A stretch of DNA of 64,000 nucleotides from contig NC_072807.1 in NCBI RefSeq assembly GCF_028583425.1, forward strand, positions 38,011,001 to 38,075,000, written 5' to 3'. Shown here piece by piece: positions 50,301 to 59,300 of the stretch. Each line of letters begins with the position of its first letter. The first letter of the stretch is position 1. The notes under the pieces are model-generated. The model did not search any database, was not told the DNA's origin, and saw only the letters and a program-made list of their open reading frames with translations. Origin of the DNA: Eublepharis macularius (Eukaryota > Chordata > Lepidosauria > Squamata > Eublepharidae). The translations under genes were made by a program, and so were the position numbers.

Positions 50301-53300
50301 CAAGCCTTTGGTTCTAAGATGTGGCCTGCCTGATCAGCAGTGCAAACAGCTGCAGGACAAAACCCCACAAGCTTTCCACCTGCATGTGCACTTGTCTGCT
50401 TGCTCCCTTGAACTCCGCAGAACTTTGTCCAGTCATAGCCTTTCTGTAATACCATATATTAGGTAACAACAAACATTTTTGCTTATGTCAATGGCCAGAA
50501 TTTAAGTATTTCAAAACCAGAGCTCTCATTTGTTGCCCAGTCTGTCTGTCCCTATTTTCAGCTACAGGGCAGCAAACAGACACACAGTTGAGCAAAATAA
50601 CACAGGAAGGCTGAAGCAGCCAAAACGCCCTTCAGCCAAGTGCCTGGTTTTGGAAATATGTCATTTTGGGATCTGACTATTAAATTAAAAAATTAAAGGT
50701 GGGTGGGCACCAGCTTGCTTTAGCTGATCGTATAAATATAGCCACAGGTCAATTAATTGTATGTATCTGCATAAGCACAGAACCTAGAATTCAGTGCAGA
50801 AGTTTTGAAGAGAGAGAAACTCAATTTAATTAATTTTCAGGGGGAAATATACCAAGGGTTAATTTTTACTGCATTGGTAAATGACTTTCTGAATAAAACT
50901 GTTCAGAATGCAAGTGGTGCTTTATATGATGGGATTTTTCTTTATATAGTCTCCCTACAGAGATCTAGCTTGTCAAGGAGAGGTACAGACCAGATCCCTT
51001 CTCTCTGACTTGCTAAATTTCTAGGTAAGGAGAACTTACCTTTGCATGGAGGAGAAATCTATCAAGTGATCCTAAAATGACCCAGGCCAGACAGTGGTTC
51101 ATCCCATCTTCAGTGACAACTAGGCCGAACGCCCACAGTTATAGTGAAAATCTTTGAGAACGTAAAGGAAGCCTTCGTTAAGACTCCAAAAGTCTCAGGG
51201 TGTTGGCAAGAACAGGACCTGTTTCTAACAGTAAACCTTTCAGAGTCCAAGAGTGGAGTGTGTGCCTTTCATTTTAATTCAAAAAAGCAAACATGCATCA
51301 GAAGTCTGGAAGACGCTGCTTTAAGAGAAAGTGTCCTGCAAGGCCTGCAGAACACAGAGAAGAACACAGCAAAATTTCAACCACAATGTTTGTTCCGTAT
51401 CTATATATAAATATGAATGTATTCCTTGAAGAAAGTTATAACCCATCTTTCCATCCCACGGGGCTGGAGGCTACCAAGCAGCAGCATAAACAGAACAAAA
51501 CAGCAAAGAGGGCTGCAAAAACCACAGAGCGCTGAAGCCGTAAGCACCTGGCTTGACTTAAAGCTCTCAGAAAATGCAGGGGGTTGATCTTGCCAGCCTG
51601 AATCCTAACAATAAGGGGAACCAAGTGACACCCCACCCCAAAGAACAGAGTGCTAGTCACTTGGTGCCACCGCTGAAAAGGCCTGTTTCACACGGACTGC
51701 CCATCAGACACCAGGAGTATGCAGAGCAAGACAGCCAATGATCATGGAAGCAAGCAGATACATTCACACTGAATAAAGCCGCCTTCAGAACAACCTTCAA
51801 AGCCATAAATGGTCTGGATTAAGGTTAAAACCTGTATTTTGGACTGTGCTTGGAAAACTACTGGAAGCCCATGAAGCTGCCATACAAATAAATAAACGGA
51901 GAGCGAGCGAGAGACAGAGAGCGAGAGAGAGGGAGAGAGGGAGAGAGAGAGAGAGAAAACATGGATACTATTCAATAATTTGTACCAGACCAAAGCTCAA
52001 TTTAAAACAGATGAAAGAACCTGCATGCCATGTTCTCTCCAAATCTTGTAAGAGCAGGCTGCATCTTTGTAAAGGGTAGTGCACAGATCACGCCACCCCA
52101 CCTCAAAATAACCCACACCTCAAAATTCAACCCTATGTCAGTTCTCAGTATATGAAGACACACGTTCATGTTATAATTAAACCATTTCTGGCTACGAAAC
52201 TTTGATTAAGCAGTACCAGAATGTCAAGAAGGCACATACGGACAACACATTCTCAGGCCAGGGAAGAGAAACATACAGAAAAATGGCATCACAGAGTGCC
52301 AGGATGCTCTGCCCAAGAAGAGTGCACAAAAAAACTGTAAGGTAACCACAATTTAAACCACAAACTCAAAGGCCTGATTGTAAAAATCACTGGATTTCAA
52401 ATGATGACTCCCACTCGCCATGTCATGTATAACAAACAAAAGATACTGCGATCAGCAGAGAGGCAGTGCCCTGCTTTGAAAAGCCATTTTATCAGAAGCT
52501 ACATTTGTCCAGTTGGCACATGGGACCTTCTAATTGCCACCAGGTTAGGGGAAATTTACATGTTTTAACTTGGTTACTGGTAATGAGAATCACAGGGTTA
52601 TTTTTGACTGAGTCTCTCTCACACACACACATACCCCCCAAAAAAGAAGGAAGGAAAACTGTCCTGAAGCCAGCTTTTCGATCTACTACTCTGATCTTTC
52701 ACGGAACTTTTTTATTCACCCTGCTATGGATGGTGTTGAGGTCGAGATCTTACAATTTCCTGGCGTTCATTCAGTATCACACACTTGGATGAAAAGTATA
52801 TAGATGGGATAAACCATGGATATGGAAAATGCAAAGAAAACAAAATGCTATCTGGATTGGCAGAGCTTGGTGGTAGGTTTTTACAGAAAGGATGACTCAC
52901 GAGGGTCTTGAACTTCTCTCAACTCAGCTAGGCAAAAGAAATAAAAAGATCCTAGAGAGCCTCAGTTCTAGAAGAGGACATACAATATAAACATATCTGT
53001 AATGGCCTGATGGAGAAAGCTAAATGCTACAGGTCATCCCAAATTCTAGTTAACTTTCAAGCTCAGCAACTTATCTCAGAGTTGTGAGCCTAGAAGAATT
53101 CCAGTGCTTTGATTCTTATTTTCTACATGCGCCAGTGCTTTCTTGTCCAACAATTACTGTACATTTCAAACAGTGTCATCACCTCTGCAACAACATAACC
53201 AGGTAAAGAAAGGAACTGGAGAAAGCCACAAGTTGACAGTTCTGGATGTGCTGCTCTCTGGCACAGTGCCTTCCCCCGGGCTCCTCTCCACCGTCTATAA

Positions 53301-56300
53301 GCAAGCTAATCCTTATCTAAACACCAAGTGCCTCTGGTCAGGATCCACTTCATGGGAGCCTGCTTGCCTCAATAAAAAGGAGCTGATATTTAACTTGGTG
53401 AGAACCATTGTTCCTGGAGAAGGTCCGCAGCCCAATACCTGCTCAGAAATGAGAAGCATGACCCTTCGCTCTGGCACAGAGAAGGGTGTCCCTCCCAGCT
53501 GCCTCGGCACAGGCCTGAGCAGCACGGGAGGGGATGACATTGTCCACCGTGATGAAGTGCGGAGCAACTGCCCTCAGCTGAGAATGGGGGGAGGCCGCTG
53601 TAGAAGCCTAAGGGAGATCCCCTTGGTGTGGGTAGAAGCAGAAGGATGGTCCCATGGCTTCCCTTTAAATAAAGGAAGGAAAAGTTCCTATTTGTGTGAT
53701 TAAAAGCTGCGGCTGTTCAAATTTACAAGAATATTCATAAAAGAGGATGTGGTACTACAGGCCAGGGGTGGAGAACATTACGCCAAAAACTCTTTCTCCG
53801 AAATATGGAAGCATTCTCCTGGCTAGGAATTTTAAGGCCGGGGGGGGGGGGGTCAGTGCAGCAAAGACCTGCTCTCCCACCTACATTCTGGCAGAATGCC
53901 CAGAGCCCCTTGAATGGAACACAGGGAAGGCTCTGCCAGCACTTTTTACTTGCAGGCTCTCTCCCATGGCTCCATACAGACAGAGAAGTCTTTTATTTAT
54001 TTAGATACTAAAGACCTGATTCTGTGAACCTGGGCAGGTCATGAGAGGGAGGACAGGAAGCGTTACATCGGTGCTTAGTTCTTGTGGCCCCTTCTTACAT
54101 GCCCAGGGTAATGCCGATTGCCACTCTGGGGTCAGGAAGCAATTTTCTCCAGGCCAGTTTGGCTAGGAATCCTGGAGGTGTTTTGCCATCTTCTGGGCAC
54201 GGAGCAAGGCTCACTGCGGGTGTGTGTGGGGAGGAGGTGGCTGTGAATTTCCTGCATTGTAGAGGGGGCTGGACTAAATGACCCTGGAGATCCCTCCCCA
54301 CTCTATGATTCTATGACCCAAATGGAGAGAAGTGAACAAATTTAACAAGAAAAGCTCACATTTATTTGGGTTATATCTTGCAGGGTTCAAATAGTCATGC
54401 CATCTCCCAGTTAATGGGAGAAAGGGGCTACGTGCACCTGAAGCAAACACCCCTAGCCTCTTCCTAGGTATGAAGTGGGTGGGGGGAGAACAAGCCAAAA
54501 CTCTAAGAAGACTTCAAGGCAGGCAATAGTGACTGCTGTTCCTCCTGAGGATACTGCGTATTTCCCATCACATATACAAATCCACTAAGAGAGAGACGAA
54601 AAGGGTTTTCTGCACACCGAGTGTTCAGTCATGCTGACATTCAACAATGTGAGGCTTGCATGCCTACTTTAGCCACCTCTACCAATCACTACATAATCAT
54701 GACAATCCCGACCTTACTTAAGTAAATTAGCTCATTTGCCCTTAAGCAGGCATTACTGTCTGACCAGCCACCTGTCATGGCTCTCTTCTGTATACTGAAA
54801 ACACATGCACAGCTCCTTCTGTAAAGTTTACATAACTATTTTTTTAAGGAAGGAAGGAAAACTCAGCTGCTGAAGCCAGCTCTTCAAATCCCAAATATGT
54901 GTAAAGGTCCGATTATTTCTAAACAGACCAGGGAGAGTCTGAGGGAATGGAACACCTGGGTTCAAGCAAGCTGCAGTTTTGAGATGCACCTACATCAAGA
55001 GTCAGGGACCTGTTCACTTTATACCTCTGAGAAGTCTCTGGCTACACTGAGGTATCACCCTGTGTTTTGAGATCAACGGATCTTTCCTTGCTGGGTGTAC
55101 CTTTATCAAAAGAAGTAAGGGTGATGGATACACACGACAAGGACCCTTCAGTAGTGGCCTCCTGAGTCATTTTACTAATCACCACACACAAGTGGCTCTG
55201 TACAATTTATATAGCTCATCTGGGGTACAGGGCACAAAAAGCATACTTGATGTACTCACTCCAAACCAAAGCAGGAATGCCAACAAACAGAATGCAACTA
55301 AATGTGTTGAAATGTACAAGCAAGGAAGTGATTTTTGTGCCTTGCTAGACATCACTCATCCCTGGCCACAGAATTTAGTGCATCCCGCGGCATGAGCAAA
55401 CCTTCAAAACGTCTGTCTTTACATATGAGGTCAATGGAATTCTTTTTCCAGAAACAATATCTTATCTGCAGGATTCTCCCACAACAAGACTAGTTTCCAC
55501 TTGAGCCAACACAGTGATAAACTTGGAACAGGGAGACTCAGGCTTGACTGTTCAATGGGGCTGCTCTTTTCAGCACACACCCCAAGGGGTCTCAGTCACT
55601 GCTTATCCTAGATCCTTCTGCATCCCATCCAACTACAGAAAGGGAACCAAGGAAACAAGGCGTCTATCTTCAGATCTGTCAAAGCATCCAAATCCCCCTT
55701 TGGGCAGGTTTGGCTTTGCAGGATCAGCAAGCGTTAAAAGCGATCCTTTCTTCAGCCCTCAATGACAGTCACCTCCCACTGCTGCCAACAATTTTAGCAT
55801 GTTGTCACTGAAGCTTTGAAATGCGTTTGTGCAACACCTACAGGAAAGCTGCACCATTCTTCCAGACAGAACACCAAGTTCTGCTAACTTGAGAGCCAAG
55901 GCGTTTTAACCCTCTAAACGACCCCACAATGTATTCATGTTAACAGAGAGTTGTGCTAAAATTATCTGCTAGTTTTCCTTGGAGACACTGTGCATCCCCC
56001 TACATGGGTTTACTTTAAGATTGCTGCAACTCACAACACAGCCACTGTTCATTCTCTCTTCCCCTTATTCCCACCCCAAGGCTTGGCAGCAGTGACCACA
56101 TTGCCAGGAGTGGAGAAATCTCAAATACCAATAAATCACTAAGTGTAAACAGCTAAGCTTTGTGCACTGTGGCAGAAGCAATTGAGGCATGAGTGGAACA
56201 TGCCAGCTTCTTTGCCCTTGTGTTTACATAAGTTATGGCAAAGGAGAAGCCAGAGGGACTGCAACTCAGGGCTCAACATAAACAGAGGACAAGTAAGAAA

Positions 56301-59300
56301 CACAGAGACTCAAACAAGGCAATAATATACCTTCATGCAAATGCTTGTTGTTTCTTTCACAGATTTATTAACTTAATGCTTTACATCATGTGTTAAATAA
56401 TTCAAGAAGTTTTTCACCGCGGGGAGCATGTCCACAAAACCACTGGACATGACTGCTACTAGTTACATAGTGTGAGAACACCACCCACGTACCTCCACAT
56501 ACAGTGCCCCCCCCCGACCATTTTCACATGCAAACCCCATCTAGAAGGGAAATCCATATTCGGAAGCTTGCTTGATCAGCACACAAGCGCACCTATCTCT
56601 CGCCAAGTCCCTCAGGTATTTTTTCTACAACATGCACCTGCCAAAGACAGAAGGTGTGGAACAGAAAGTAACCCAGAGATTCTGCTGGTTCTCTGCTGCT
56701 GAAATTCAGTCTGTGTGGGTGTCACTTTGCAGTTGCACAAAGCTCAGCCTACAGAGCTCTCGTTGCAAGGGATAAATCTGGTGGCTCAAGGAGAGAAAGG
56801 CAGGAGATAAGCATCTGAGACACTGAGCTTTCTCTCGTTACTCTTAAGGTATTAACACACACAACTGTGCCTTGGGTGTAGAAAACAAAGGATCCTTCTG
56901 TGAAGGGTTGACACCCAAAGGAAAGTGGAGAAACTTAACAGAGCAGAAGGAAAATAGAAGTGATTGCTGTGAACTTGCGAAAACGTAGAGAACGCAGCAA
57001 AATTAGAAGCACTGCATCCCAGCTACTAAGACAAGTATGACAGAAGGCCCCCAATGTTAAATCAGCGCAGAAGACATGGCTGAATAAAGACCACACCCTT
57101 CAGAAACAAGAGAGAGTCTGGTGGCACCTTAAAGATCAACTAATGTGTTGTGGCACATGGTTAATCCATAGAGGAGGCTGGGGGTTCAGCCACAGAGCAT
57201 CGGCTTTGAATGAGGAAAGTGCCAGATCCAACAATCCCCAGCAAAAGTTCACATTGCAGGGGATGTGACAAGACCTCAGCTTGAGACCAGTATTTGAACG
57301 ACCAAGGCTCTGGCACTGTATAAGGTCACTTCACGTTCAGGCAGTTGCCAAGTTTTGTTGGCCAAAACCCACCCTGAAGACACAAGGACTGTTTTACCTG
57401 GCAAGAGCACTGGCTCCAACTTCTTCAGCCTGGGCTCTGGTGTTATCTTCTCTTCTGCCTGAAATGGGGTAGCAATAAGAGACAGGCATTGAGTTACTGA
57501 AATTATCTGCATAGATTTTGAAGTGTCCTGGTCTGCAACAAACAGAAATCTGTACAGCAACGCCAAGGCTCTGATCCTCCATATGCTCTCTTATCTTAGC
57601 TTTCCACATTTCATTATGACAATTATATTTCCAACCACAGGTACATGCAGCTCAGAGCCACAGCCAATCCCAGCCCACAAGCATGCCTGTCCCTATCTCT
57701 GCTGGAGCTGAACACATACATTTGTTGTGTACAGATTACATTTTTAGGTGCAATACCTATAGGTGTATACCTAAAAACAAACTCTGAAACGGCCATTAGA
57801 TTTCCGGATTTAGGCAGCTTGGTTTTCACAATCTGTGGAAGATACAACACAAGGCCAGTTGCCTGAACTTTGCACTTTCAACAAAACTCATTCTTGACAA
57901 CATTTTGCAGTTATTTCAGCACACTGGCTGCTAACATGGCTGGTCATCTTGTGAATGGACTGATATGTCAAGTACGGTGTTATTTACTTGGTGTATTTGG
58001 TGCATGCCACGTAACCAGCACTTGCTGATATTTCAGGAACATATTGATAATACGAATGTTCTTGGCATTCACAAAATTAGATATTATGTTGCTTGAGGCA
58101 GGGCAGGGCACTTTCCCAGAAGCCCACTAGCCCTCCCTTCTATTCTGTGCAGCATCAAGAACTTGTTTTTGTTTTCCAGTTATTTTTATAGGGATATAAA
58201 CCCTCATGCTGTTCATATATATTCTAATTTTTCTTTATTTTTTCACAGTTCTTCTACATAGCCTCCTGTATGTTTTATAGAGAGGTGATGGTCATATTTA
58301 ACAGACAATAAACCTGTCTTTGCAGTACTGAACTCCAGTAACTGAATTTTTAAAAATCCTAAATCAATGTTGCTGTTTTTATCTCTGTGTGACAAAAAAG
58401 TAATACATTATTGATGCCAACTGGGGATAACTCTCGGTCCAGGGGTGGGCAACTTTCAGCACCATCCACTCCTCTTGGGATCTCTGGGGAGGATCTTCAC
58501 TGCTACATTAACTTCCCGCTACAAGAAGCAGCTGTTACTGTAGTATAGCACTAAACTTGGTACAATTCACACAAGTCCTAATGCTTCCTCATGAGTGCAG
58601 TGAGATACAGCTGTATATAGCATGGGAGGCAGCCTTCCCCTAAAGAGGCTGATCCAATAGGCCTAAGCTTGGGAACCACTGCTTGAAATAACACTAAAAA
58701 GTTAGTGAGCAAGTTTTGACAAGCACCATGTGTCAGCTTTTCCTTTTTACTTATTTTCTGGTTGTATTCAGGCATGCTAGAATGTCTCAGTTCCCACCCT
58801 TTTTAAAAGCAGCAGTCCCCACCCAAGATTTTTAGACTTAAAATTACTCATACAATGAAGCTCACAAACATATGCTTTGTCATACTGAAGAATGAATATG
58901 CTCTCTAACACACCTCTGATTTTAGCAACAAATATCTGTTGTTTGTTTGAAGAAGCCAGCTTTAAACTAAACAGCTGTAATGCCTGATCAGAGTTCTGTT
59001 AAAAGGATAAGTATTTGCTTTTGTTACAAGGACCTTGTATTTGAACACTGTAAAGAAACTGTTTCTACTACATTTCATTGTACCTTCTCCCTCCCCCAAA
59101 ATCTATCATCCTGTATCGCTAACCAAAGAAAGTTGAGAATTGTTTATATTACAAAAAGCAGAGAGAAAGTTACCATTCTGACAGTTTGAAGAGAGCATTC
59201 TACAGCTGACAGGCTATCTTTCATTTTAAAGAGTTACAGTTTGGGTACTGCCATGATTCAAACCAAATTAAATTATTTAAGCAATTAAAATAGGCTCACA

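Larger units (their letters stand above)
44805..57397 (-). other. MTMR10: MTMR10 intron 2, the longest intron (12.6 kb)
   Basis: Contains a fold-back element (44962-45155), two SINEs (47522-47738, 48018-48219), a GA-rich tract (51897-51957), a G13 run (53840-53852), a CR1-like 3' end (54040-54315) and a fold-back fragment (57109-57160). The stretch 48.2-51.9 kb shows nothing recognisable. Confidence 0.55.
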